Positions 1 to 5,934 of a DNA stretch of 7,134 nt are shown here, piece by piece; position 1 is the stretch's first letter, and each line of letters starts with the position of its first letter. Location of the stretch: NCBI GenBank assembly GCA_964358645.1, contig CAYHPW010000086.1:1-7134 (forward strand). The letters are read 5' to 3'. The notes under the pieces were generated by a model. The model made no database searches, was not told the DNA's origin, and was given only the letters and a program-made list of their open reading frames with translations. Source of the stretch: JBBTDV01 sp038042605. Lineage in GTDB: Bacteria; Bdellovibrionota; UBA1018. A program made the position numbers and the translations under genes.

Positions 1-678
1 CACTTTACCGTGGCAACCAAAATGAAGGATAATTCTGGCAAGCAGATCTCGCTTAGTAAGTATGAATATTTCATAAAATATAAGCAAAACGGCGAGGAGT
101 GGACCCATAAGATGATCTCCACTTTGGACGGTGATCGCACAGAAACAGTTTATAATGAATTGAGCGGACTGCCTGAATCAATCAAGCATAATGGCGAAGA
201 AACAACTTTTAAATATGACCCAAAGGGGCGAGTCGTAAGAAAAGCCACTTCCAACGATGTGACTGAGCTGACCTATGATCAGAAAGCGAGCAAGGTAAGC
301 AAGGTCGTAAAATACCCCATAAATGCTTCAGACAAGCAGAAGATTTGGTCAGAGTTCAAATATGATCAGAAGGGCAATCTTGTTTATGCCAAAAACTCGG
401 ATAAAAAAGGCGTTAAGCTGGTGTACGACGTCAATGGTAGGATTAGTACACTAGTAGACCAGAATAACAGAGTCATAAAATTCAAATACAATGAGAATTC
501 AAAACCAATTGAGATAACCGATCCATCACTTGGGTCGATAACCGTGACTTATAACAACAGCGGTGAGATCAAGAAAGTTGACAGCTCGGCAGGAAGAAAG
601 ATTGCAGTTCAGGTGACATCAGCTTTTCAAAATCTTCTGGATATCATAAGGCCGGCTGGCGTGAGTTTGTCATTTTAA
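1..678 (+). CDS. YD/RHS-repeat protein, C-terminal part (5' end outside window)
   Basis: The reading frame is open from base 1 to the TAA at 676-678, so this is the 3' end of a longer gene. The in-frame GTG at 10 is probably not the true start. The visible ~225 residues hold a run of about six degenerate YD repeats spaced roughly 20 residues apart: counted from the GTG, the cores are FKYDPKGRV (67), LTYDQKAS (87), FKYDQKGNL (116), LVYDVNGRI (137), FKYNENSKP (158) and VTYNNSGEI (179). Such repeats form beta-strand shells in RHS/teneurin-type surface or secreted proteins (family knowledge). The protein stops about 25 residues after the last repeat, at RPAGVSLSF. I see neither the usual RHS core motif (DPxGxxDG) nor a separate toxin domain at the C-terminus. 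It probably acts at the cell surface or outside the cell, but the role is unknown. The next gene begins 14 bases on and is likely co-transcribed. Confidence 0.8.
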   Translation, partial: HFTVATKMKDNSGKQISLSKYEYFIKYKQNGEEWTHKMISTLDGDRTETVYNELSGLPESIKHNGEETTFKYDPKGRVVRKATSNDVTELTYDQKASKVSKVVKYPINASDKQKIWSEFKYDQKGNLVYAKNSDKKGVKLVYDVNGRISTLVDQNNRVIKFKYNENSKPIEITDPSLGSITVTYNNSGEIKKVDSSAGRKIAVQVTSAFQNLLDIIRPAGVSLSF

Positions 679-684
679 GGGGAG
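677..684 (+). promoter_or_regulatory. Ribosome binding site for the small secreted protein
   Basis: AAGGGGAG overlaps the stop codon of the YD-repeat gene and lies 8 bases before the GTG at 693. It is a purine-rich Shine-Dalgarno-like site at good spacing and supports the GTG as the true start of the short gene. Confidence 0.6.
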
Positions 685-692
685 TTTAAACA

Positions 693-920
693 GTGAAGAT
701 ATATAAACTGCTCATACTGGGTTTGATTGTAGCTGTTTTTTCAAATTCATATGCCGTCGAATGCCGTGCGGTAGCTGATGGCAAGAGCAAGCATGTGCAA
801 GATGACAGTTCAGCTTATGGTCATGATGATCAAGGCATATCAACAGCTGGGGCTCTTGATGATAATAGCCAGCCGGTTCCGGTGCCCACACAACCGATTC
901 CAGTACCGACACAACCATAA
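693..920 (+). CDS. Small secreted protein with proline-rich tail, unknown function
   Basis: This 75-residue protein starts at a GTG preceded by a good ribosome binding site. Residues 1-21 look like a Sec signal peptide: MKIYK, then a hydrophobic stretch LLILGLIVAVF, then SNSYA with likely cleavage after Ala21. A cysteine at 24 (VEC) does not fit a lipobox because Glu is at -1, so a lipoprotein is unlikely. The mature part of about 54 residues is polar and acidic (DDSSAYGHDDQ) and ends in two copies of a P-[VI]-P-V-P-T-Q heptad. It looks disordered with an extended proline tail. It follows the YD-repeat gene by 14 bases, so the two may form a transcription unit and the small protein may accompany the repeat protein; that link is inferred from position only. 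I do not recognise a family. Confidence 0.65.
   Translation: MKIYKLLILGLIVAVFSNSYAVECRAVADGKSKHVQDDSSAYGHDDQGISTAGALDDNSQPVPVPTQPIPVPTQP
873..914 (+). repeat. Two tandem 21-bp units coding the proline heptad
   Basis: The units at 873-893 and 894-914 differ at 4 of 21 bases. Three differences are at third codon positions and one changes Val to Ile. Each encodes P-[VI]-P-V-P-T-Q at the C-terminus of the small secreted protein. The synonymous drift suggests the heptad has been kept at protein level after an old duplication. Confidence 0.75.
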
Positions 921-928
921 GAGTTTCG

Positions 929-1459
929 CTATCGCCTGCGTAACGTAAACGAGTCATCGACGATGATAAGACCATTTACTCGTAGTATGTTGCGGCCAAC
1001 TAGCTGCTCAGGTGTTTTTAGCTCGACTTCAGATGTTAGTTCCTCAAATTGGCCAAGCGAGTTTATCCTCGATATGCTGTAACGTAGCTCTTCAGAGGTA
1101 GTAAACAGGACTGCCGCTGGTTCATCAAATCCGGATCTATTGACGTAAAATGCATAATCTTCAACGTAAAAACCTGTTCTACTGACCGAGATCATCCCGG
1201 CGTCTGGTCTGACGATGTTTTCAGCCTGCCATCGCTGCTGGGACATGTATTCAACAGTAGTCGTCACGCTATAGCCGGAAATAAAAATCGTTCCGTTTGT
1301 ATTGCGCCGGCTTATTATACCCCTCCCATCCCACCGCCCCTCTACCTGTGTGAAAAAAGCAGATACAGAGCTGTTGTTTGGATAGTCAGCAAAGGAATTT
1401 TGCGTGACGAGAGCCATTACACCTAACATCACCGATAGTGTCAGTTTAATGAGTTTCAT
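929..1459 (-). CDS. Exported beta-rich protein, lipocalin-like N-terminal motif, unknown function
   Basis: The ATG at 1459 gives 176 residues beginning MKLIKLTLSVMLG, a typical signal peptide start, with likely cleavage after SFA (residue 24). An in-frame GTG at 1477 would add six residues (MRLSQL). Neither start has a strong ribosome binding site; I prefer the ATG because it places the positive residues directly before the hydrophobic core. The mature part of about 150 residues alternates polar and aromatic or hydrophobic residues, as in beta-barrels. It opens with FFTQVEGRWDGRG, whose G-x-W resembles the N-terminal motif of lipocalins and related ligand-binding barrels, and it ends DDSFTLRRR. 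The family assignment is a guess from the motif. The gene lies 46 bases downstream of the MCC beta gene on the same strand and may be read with it, but nothing ties it to leucine breakdown. It converges on the small secreted gene with only 8 bases between stop codons. Confidence 0.7.
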   Translation of the reverse strand: MKLIKLTLSVMLGVMALVTQNSFADYPNNSSVSAFFTQVEGRWDGRGIISRRNTNGTIFISGYSVTTTVEYMSQQRWQAENIVRPDAGMISVSRTGFYVEDYAFYVNRSGFDEPAAVLFTTSEELRYSISRINSLGQFEELTSEVELKTPEQLVGRNILRVNGLIIVDDSFTLRRR

Positions 1460-1505
1460 GAGTTGACTTAACCGCACGGAGCCGCTCGATGCAAATTATT
1501 TTTTC

Positions 1506-3122
1506 TTACATCCTAAACACGCCGAATGTCGTCTTTGGAAGAGGGGCGTTTAATGCGGCAGCTAAGCCAAGGGCGATAAATTCCCTGGTGCGCCAAGGTG
1601 TAATAATGCCGTCATCCCAGATCCTTGCGGTGCTGTAATAGGGACTTCCCTCTAGCTCGTATTTTTCCTTGATTGGTGTTTGTATCTTATCGATTTCAGC
1701 TTGGCTGATTTTTTTACCCTGTGCTTCGAGTTGTTCCATCTTAACCCTGGAGAGCACCTCTGCGGCCTGATCACCGCCCATCACTGAAATCCTGGCATTT
1801 GGCCACATCCACAAGAACCTGGGTTCATATGCCCGTCCGCACATGCCGTAGTTTCCCGCGCCGAAGCTTCCGCCGATGATGACGGTAAACTTCGGGACTT
1901 GGGCGTTGGATACCGCAGTAACCATTTTTGCGCCGTCTTTTGCTATTCCACCGGCTTCGTATTTCTTACCCACCATAAAGCCAGTGATATTTTGCAAAAA
2001 AAGCAGTGGAATCCGGCGTTGGGCGCAAAGTTCTATGAAATGCGCTGCTTTTAACGCGCTTTCGCTGAACAAGATACCGTTGTTTCCTATCACTCCGACT
2101 GGGTAACCGAATATGTGCGAAAAACCGCAGACCAGGGTTGTCCCGTACAAGGATTTAAATTCATGGAATCTCGAGCCGTCCACTATGCGCGCGATGATCT
2201 CTCGAACGTCAAACGGCTTTCGGAAGTCCTGCGGCAAAATTCCGCAGATTTCCTCCGGGTCATAAAGAGGGTCCTCCGGGGTGATGCGCTCGATGGCGGA
2301 TGGAGCGGGACGATTTAAATGACTTACTATCTCCCTGCAAATTTCAATCGCGTGCTCGTCGTTCTCCGCTAGATGATCCGTTACCCCGGAGGTTCTGGAA
2401 TGCACGTCACCTCCTCCGAGTTCTTCGGCAGTTACGATTTCGCCGGTTGCTGCTTTGACTAATGGGGGGCCCCCAAGAAAGATTGTCCCTTGGTTCCTTA
2501 CGATTATTGTTTCGTCTGACATCGCAGGAACATAAGCGCCGCCAGCCGTGCAGGATCCCATGACAGCGGCGATCTGGGGTATGCCAAGAGAGGACATCCT
2601 CGCCTGATTGAAAAAAATTCTTCCGAAATGTTCGCGATCAGGGAAAACCTCGGCCTGTAGTGGCAGAAATGCACCTCCGGAGTCCACCAGGTAAATACAT
2701 GGTAAGCGGTTTTCTCTGGCGATTTCCTGGGCTCTGATATGTTTTTTGACGGTCATCGGAAGATAGCTGCCGCCTTTGACTGTAGCGTCGTTTGCTATGA
2801 TCATCACTTCGCGTCCGTGGACGCAGCCAACTCCTGTCACCACACCAGCGGAGGGGGCGGCGCCATCATATATGTCCCAGGCGGCTAGCGGCGAGAGTTC
2901 GAGAAATGCGGTACCAGAGTCTGTTAATTTTTGTATTCTATCTCTTACAAAAAGCTTCCCGCGTTTTTCATGCCTAAGTCTTGATTCCTGCCGTTCTTTT
3001 TGATTCCCGTCTCGGACCTGAGTCATACGGCGCTCCAACTCATTAGAAAGTCCTTTGTGATACTCGAGGTTGGTTTTAAACTCCGGCGAACCCGGCTTGA
3101 TATGTGATTTTAGTGCTGGCAT
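1506..3122 (-). CDS. liuB: 3-Methylcrotonyl-CoA carboxylase, carboxyltransferase (beta) subunit
   Basis: This subunit transfers the carboxyl group from carboxybiotin to 3-methylcrotonyl-CoA, giving 3-methylglutaconyl-CoA, in leucine catabolism in the cytoplasm. The ATG at 3122 gives 538 residues, close to bacterial LiuB (about 535), and MPALKSHIKPGSPEF fits the family N-terminus. An upstream GTG at 3146 would add eight residues that do not fit. Two crotonase-fold halves are visible: the N half has NDATVKGGSY (111-120), DSGGAFLP (147-154), FPDREHFGRIFFNQ (160-173) and the oxyanion loop GSCTAGGAYVPA (189-200). The C half has FLQNITGFMVG (375-385), the second oxyanion loop GGSFGAGNYGM (417-427), WMWPNARISVMGG (438-450) and WDDG (502-505). 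The protein ends FGVFRM, the ending I know from MCC beta subunits of bacteria and animals. Geranyl-CoA carboxylase beta is the nearest alternative, but hydratase and HMG-CoA lyase neighbours favour leucine. The gene is divergent from its partner subunit genes. Confidence 0.95.
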   Translation of the reverse strand: MPALKSHIKPGSPEFKTNLEYHKGLSNELERRMTQVRDGNQKERQESRLRHEKRGKLFVRDRIQKLTDSGTAFLELSPLAAWDIYDGAAPSAGVVTGVGCVHGREVMIIANDATVKGGSYLPMTVKKHIRAQEIARENRLPCIYLVDSGGAFLPLQAEVFPDREHFGRIFFNQARMSSLGIPQIAAVMGSCTAGGAYVPAMSDETIIVRNQGTIFLGGPPLVKAATGEIVTAEELGGGDVHSRTSGVTDHLAENDEHAIEICREIVSHLNRPAPSAIERITPEDPLYDPEEICGILPQDFRKPFDVREIIARIVDGSRFHEFKSLYGTTLVCGFSHIFGYPVGVIGNNGILFSESALKAAHFIELCAQRRIPLLFLQNITGFMVGKKYEAGGIAKDGAKMVTAVSNAQVPKFTVIIGGSFGAGNYGMCGRAYEPRFLWMWPNARISVMGGDQAAEVLSRVKMEQLEAQGKKISQAEIDKIQTPIKEKYELEGSPYYSTARIWDDGIITPWRTREFIALGLAAALNAPLPKTTFGVFRM

Positions 3123-3126
3123 ATCG

Positions 3127-3136
3127 ATACTTGGTA
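3127..3136. repeat. Left arm of the 10-bp inverted repeat
   Basis: ATACTTGGTA is the exact reverse complement of TACCAAGTAT at 3190-3199. This arm ends 4 bases from the ATG of the minus-strand MCC beta gene. Confidence 0.7.
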
Positions 3137-3189
3137 AGCACCACACATGCGGCGGGATTTCAAGATTTGTTTTCAGGCCTGGGATGAGG

Positions 3190-3199
3190 TACCAAGTAT
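3190..3199. repeat. Right arm of the 10-bp inverted repeat
   Basis: TACCAAGTAT is the exact reverse complement of the left arm and ends 2 bases before the hydratase ATG. A weak ribosome binding site, GAGGT (3186-3190), overlaps its first base, so a protein bound here could also block ribosomes. Confidence 0.7.
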
Positions 3200-3201
3200 T
3201 T

Positions 3202-4002
3202 ATGGATTACAAGACGATTAGGGTAGAGCGTGATTCGCGCGGGCTTTTGACTGTTACCTTGAATAGGCCGGATATCAGGAATGCCTTTAACGAGGTTATG
3301 ATTAAAGAGCTTCGCGCAGCTTTTGAGGTAGAAGCCGTTGACCCCGGCGTAAAAGTAATTCTTTTAAAAGGTGAAGGGCCGGTTTTTTGCGCGGGCGGGG
3401 ATCTTAATTGGATGAAAAAAGCCGTAACTTATAATTACGAAGAAAATCTTCGTGACACCAGCGCGTTGACTAAGATGTTCTCGATTCTCAATGAATGCCC
3501 AAGACCAGTGATTGGTGCCGTTCACGGGGCAGCGATAGGCGGAGGAGTGGGCCTTGTCAGCGTGTGCGATATGGTTGTAGCGACTGCTGAAACGCAATTC
3601 AGCCTGAGCGAGGTGCGTCTTGGTATAGTCCCATCATGTATAGGTCCGTTTGTTCTGGCTAAAATAGGGGCGTCACAGGCGAGGAGTCTTTTTATAAGTG
3701 CCGAAAGATTTCAGTCTGATTTCGCGCTTTCGATAGGGTTAATCCATAAAGTCGTTAAAGGGCGGGAAGAACTTGATAGTGAAGTCAGTAGACTTATTAA
3801 AAATATTTTGCTTTGCGGGCCTAATGCCGTTGCCGTAGCCAAACGTCTTGTCTTAGATCTTTCATGGCCTGAGCACAGGGCGATGAACCATGATTGTTTA
3901 GATTATGTTGCAAAAACTCTCGCGGATCTTCGGGTTTCACCTGAGGGGCGTGAGGGTATCACTGCATTTTTAGAAAAGCGCAAACCGTCTTGGATGCTTT
4001 AA
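3202..4002 (+). CDS. liuC: 3-Methylglutaconyl-CoA hydratase (enoyl-CoA hydratase family)
   Basis: This crotonase-family enzyme hydrates 3-methylglutaconyl-CoA to HMG-CoA. The frame is open back to 3070, but upstream residues would be read through the divergent MCC beta gene. The ATG at 3202 gives 266 residues starting MDYKTIRVERDSRGLLTVTL, the normal family start and length. Motifs seen: NRPDIRNAFN (21-30), oxyanion loop FCAGGDL (62-68), the second loop AIGGGVGLVSVCDM (111-124) and SLSEVRLGIVPS (134-145). In rat crotonase numbering the second catalytic glutamate (Glu164) corresponds to Glu137 here, while the first (Glu144) is replaced by Gly117 in GGGVGL. I recall the same change in Pseudomonas LiuC, so this marks the LiuC type rather than a damaged enzyme. 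The tail RVSPEGREGITAFLEKRKPSW is typical. The gene heads a four-gene operon and its stop is one base from the biotin carboxylase start. Confidence 0.9.
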   Translation: MDYKTIRVERDSRGLLTVTLNRPDIRNAFNEVMIKELRAAFEVEAVDPGVKVILLKGEGPVFCAGGDLNWMKKAVTYNYEENLRDTSALTKMFSILNECPRPVIGAVHGAAIGGGVGLVSVCDMVVATAETQFSLSEVRLGIVPSCIGPFVLAKIGASQARSLFISAERFQSDFALSIGLIHKVVKGREELDSEVSRLIKNILLCGPNAVAVAKRLVLDLSWPEHRAMNHDCLDYVAKTLADLRVSPEGREGITAFLEKRKPSWML

Positions 4003-4003
4003 T

Positions 4004-5467
4004 ATGAAGCTGTTAGTAGCGAACAGATCCGAAATAGCTTGCAGGGTTTTTCAGGCCTGCCGTGAGATGGGGATACGAACCGTAGCAATCGTCGCTCCTG
4101 GTGATGAGGATGCCAGGCACGTCACCTATGCAGACGAAGTTCAAGCTGTTTCAAACTATCTTGATGTCGACGCGATCATACAGGCAGCAAAGAAGTCAAA
4201 CGCTTCACTGATACACCCAGGTTACGGTTTTCTCTCCGAGAGGCCCGTTTTTGCCAGAGCAGTCGAGGCGGCTGGAATCGTATTCGTTGGTCCCCGGGCA
4301 GAAACAATGGAAATCATGGGTGACAAAATAGCAGCTAAACAGCTAGCAGCTGAGGAAAATGTACAGACCCTGCCGTGGGTGAGAGCTGGACAAGGCTCTG
4401 ACATAAAAACCGCTGCTAAAATGGTGGGCTATCCGATCTTATTGAAAGCTTCCGCCGGTGGCGGCGGGAAAGGCATGCGCCTGGTTGAAAATGAGCAGCA
4501 GATAGCAGCAATGGCGGAAAGCGCAAGCGCCGAGGCTTTAGCCGCTTTTGGCGATGGCACTTTGTTTCTTGAGCGCTTTATTAAAAAACCCCGGCATATA
4601 GAAGTCCAGGTGTTCGGTGACGGGCTGGGAGGAGGAGTCCATCTTCATGAGCGCGACTGTTCGCTTCAGCGACGACACCAGAAGTTATGGGAAGAGGCAC
4701 CGGCCGTAAATATTCCATCATGTACTAGAAGCGAGTTGTTTGAGGCGGCGCTTCGCATGGTAAAACGCGTGAAGTATCGCAATGCCGGCACTGTTGAATT
4801 TCTTGTTGATACGGAAGGCGGTTTTTATTTCCTGGAAATGAACACCCGTTTACAAGTCGAGCACCCGGTCACCGAAATGATCACAGGAATTGATATCGTC
4901 CAAACTCAGATTGCACAGGCCCTTTCACCTGATAAGGCTGTTTTGTGCGACGTGCCCGAAGTCTCCGGACACGCGATAGAAGTCAGGTTATACGCCGAGG
5001 ACCCGCTGCAGGGTTTTATTCCAAGTCCTGGAATCGTAGAGCGACTGATTTGGCCATCCGGAGCTGGCATCAGGATAGAAAGCGGCATTGAAGAAGGCCA
5101 ACTCATAGGCACCCAGTTTGATTCGCTCCTTGGTAAAATCGTGGTTCATGCCCAGACAAGGCAGCAAGCCCTGGCAAGACTTCGCTTCGCTCTTGAGGGA
5201 ACCGTCATTCTCGGCGTTGGAACCAACCAAAGTTATTTGCGTGCTTTGGCTGCTGACCCATCCGTTCTTGACTGGAAGGTATGTACTGATTTTTTAGATA
5301 ATGAATTTTATAAGCGTACGCAAAAGTTCGAACCTTCGGATAATGAATTACTAACGCTAGCTGCGGTTAGGGCTGCAGGTAGGGTGCTACCTTTTTCTAT
5401 GGATGAAAAACATTTTCCTTCCCCATGGTCTATTTTTGGCTCGCGGCAAGAGGAGCGCGGGGTATGA
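4004..5467 (+). CDS. liuD: Biotin carboxylase subunit of MCC (N-terminal part of a divided alpha subunit)
   Basis: This ATP-grasp enzyme carboxylates biotin on the carrier protein with bicarbonate and ATP. It has 487 residues from the ATG at 4004, one base after the hydratase stop, with only a weak Shine-Dalgarno site, so coupled translation is likely. The N-domain begins MKLLVANRSEIACRV (usually ANRGE) and has HPGYGFLSE (71-79) and MGDK (105-108). The ATP-grasp part has LLKASAGGGGKGM (146-158), RHIEVQVFGD (197-206), HERDCSLQRRHQK (215-227), EFL (265-267) and EMNTRLQVEHPVTE (278-291), which holds the expected metal-binding and catalytic Glu, Asn and Arg residues. RLYAEDP (328-334) and IPSPG (339-343) follow. 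The core looks intact. Residues 446-487 form a tail ending SPWSIFGSRQEERGV; SPW normally marks the entry to the BT domain of a full MCC alpha subunit. The ORF ends there, in an ATGA overlap with the carrier gene. The neighbours point to MCC rather than acetyl-CoA or propionyl-CoA carboxylase. Confidence 0.92.
   Translation: MKLLVANRSEIACRVFQACREMGIRTVAIVAPGDEDARHVTYADEVQAVSNYLDVDAIIQAAKKSNASLIHPGYGFLSERPVFARAVEAAGIVFVGPRAETMEIMGDKIAAKQLAAEENVQTLPWVRAGQGSDIKTAAKMVGYPILLKASAGGGGKGMRLVENEQQIAAMAESASAEALAAFGDGTLFLERFIKKPRHIEVQVFGDGLGGGVHLHERDCSLQRRHQKLWEEAPAVNIPSCTRSELFEAALRMVKRVKYRNAGTVEFLVDTEGGFYFLEMNTRLQVEHPVTEMITGIDIVQTQIAQALSPDKAVLCDVPEVSGHAIEVRLYAEDPLQGFIPSPGIVERLIWPSGAGIRIESGIEEGQLIGTQFDSLLGKIVVHAQTRQQALARLRFALEGTVILGVGTNQSYLRALAADPSVLDWKVCTDFLDNEFYKRTQKFEPSDNELLTLAAVRAAGRVLPFSMDEKHFPSPWSIFGSRQEERGV
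5449..5455 (+). promoter_or_regulatory. Ribosome binding site for the biotin carrier gene
   Basis: AGAGGAG lies inside the end of the biotin carboxylase gene, 8 bases before the ATG at 5464. It is a strong site at good spacing and is the main sequence evidence that the carrier is made as a separate protein. It also encodes part of RQEER, so a chance match is possible. Confidence 0.6.
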
Positions 5468-5934
5468 AGAAGTATTTCAAGGTTTCCGGCCGCATGCTTG
5501 CTCTTCCTGATTTCAACGCTTTTAAGGATATTAAATTACACAAAAGACCGGGCGGCTGGGTGATTTGCGAAGTTAAAGGCGTGCGTACGCGTATCATGCT
5601 GGTAAGCAAAGGTACGCGCATCAGCGCAAGTTTTGGTGGTAATTTGTGGCATGGTGAAATAATTGAAGAGCAGAGGCATTCCGGTGGCGCCGCTGCTATC
5701 GGCGCTGATTCAGACCTTGTTGCCCAATTTCCAGGTAAAGTGCGCAAGATATTGGTGACGGATGGAGCGGTGGTAAAAAGCGGTGACCAATTGTTGCTGG
5801 TAGAGGCCATGAAGATGGAATTCGTCATCAGAGCCCCTTTTGAAGGCATAGTTAAGAAGTTGCTGGTCAAAGAGGGGCAGCAGATTTCGCCAGGCGAGCG
5901 TTTTTTAGACATGGAGGCAACCGGTGGCCAGTGA
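5464..5934 (+). CDS. Biotin carboxyl carrier protein of MCC with short BT-like linker domain
   Basis: This protein carries the biotin that shuttles the carboxyl group between the biotin carboxylase and MCC beta. The ATG at 5464 overlaps the previous stop (ATGA) and gives 156 residues. The same frame is open to an ATG at 5425, but 5464 has the better ribosome binding site. Residues 85-152 are a biotinyl domain: QFPGKVRKILVTDGAVVKSGD, then VEAMKM with the biotin acceptor Lys117, then RAPFEGIVKKLLVKEGQQISPGE. Residues 1-72 are beta-rich (WVICEV, RTRIMLV, RISASF, WHGEII) and fit a shortened BT domain, the part of MCC alpha that contacts the beta subunit; this assignment rests on position and pattern, not clear identity. 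Added to the biotin carboxylase, the total is 643 residues, near the length of single-chain bacterial LiuD (about 655). The gene overlaps the HMG-CoA lyase gene by 11 bases. Confidence 0.9.
   Translation: MKKYFKVSGRMLALPDFNAFKDIKLHKRPGGWVICEVKGVRTRIMLVSKGTRISASFGGNLWHGEIIEEQRHSGGAAAIGADSDLVAQFPGKVRKILVTDGAVVKSGDQLLLVEAMKMEFVIRAPFEGIVKKLLVKEGQQISPGERFLDMEATGGQ
5912..5917 (+). promoter_or_regulatory. Ribosome binding site for HMG-CoA lyase
   Basis: TGGAGG lies 6 bases before the GTG at 5924, inside the end of the carrier gene. It is a strong site and decides for the GTG start. Confidence 0.65.

Larger units (their letters stand above)
3123..3201. promoter_or_regulatory. Divergent control region between the MCC beta gene and the hydratase operon
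   Basis: These 79 bases separate the two preferred start codons and must hold the promoters for both sides unless those lie inside the genes. A perfect 10-bp inverted repeat is present: ATACTTGGTA at 3127-3136 and TACCAAGTAT at 3190-3199, with centres 63 bp apart (about six helical turns). Read in the direction of each gene, the same TACCAAGTAT lies 4 bases before the MCC beta ATG and 2 bases before the hydratase ATG. Each arm contains a small TAC-N3-GTA dyad. This looks like a shared operator pair for one regulator, though that is inference. I could not identify convincing -35/-10 boxes. The arms occupy much of the space where a Shine-Dalgarno sequence would be, so translation-level control is also possible. 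Confidence 0.6.

Noticed and set aside
954..966. Inverted repeat TCATCG-A-CGATGA as a terminator near the convergent ends
   Set aside because: The loop would be one base, there is no T-run, and it lies within the conserved-looking end (IVDDS) of the minus-strand gene.
712..975. Minus-strand open frame opposite the small secreted protein
   Set aside because: It overlaps both the small secreted gene and the end of the exported protein gene; the plus-strand frame has a signal peptide and a good ribosome binding site.
3123..3146. GTG start at 3146 for the MCC beta gene
   Set aside because: It adds eight residues (MWCLPSID) absent from homologues I recall and would run through the left arm of the inverted repeat; the ATG at 3122 fits the family.
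3070..3201. N-terminal extension of the hydratase frame back to 3070
   Set aside because: The extra 44 residues overlap the divergent MCC beta gene and do not resemble the family; the ATG at 3202 gives the normal start and length.
3364..3597. Minus-strand open frame inside the hydratase gene
   Set aside because: It is a shadow frame opposite well-conserved crotonase motifs and encodes nothing recognisable.
3202..4002. Loss of the first catalytic glutamate as evidence of a dead hydratase
   Set aside because: The GGGVGL form is what I recall for LiuC-type hydratases and the second glutamate (Glu137) is retained, so it reads as a subfamily trait.
5456..5467. Programmed -1 frameshift joining biotin carboxylase and carrier
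   Set aside because: The zero-frame codons CGC GGG GTA TGA do not form a classical slippery heptamer, and a separate ribosome binding site and ATG are present; coupled reinitiation or a base error is simpler.
5430..5912. 160-codon minus-strand open frame opposite the biotin carrier gene
   Set aside because: It lies opposite a gene with a clear biotinyl domain and has low-complexity composition without motifs.
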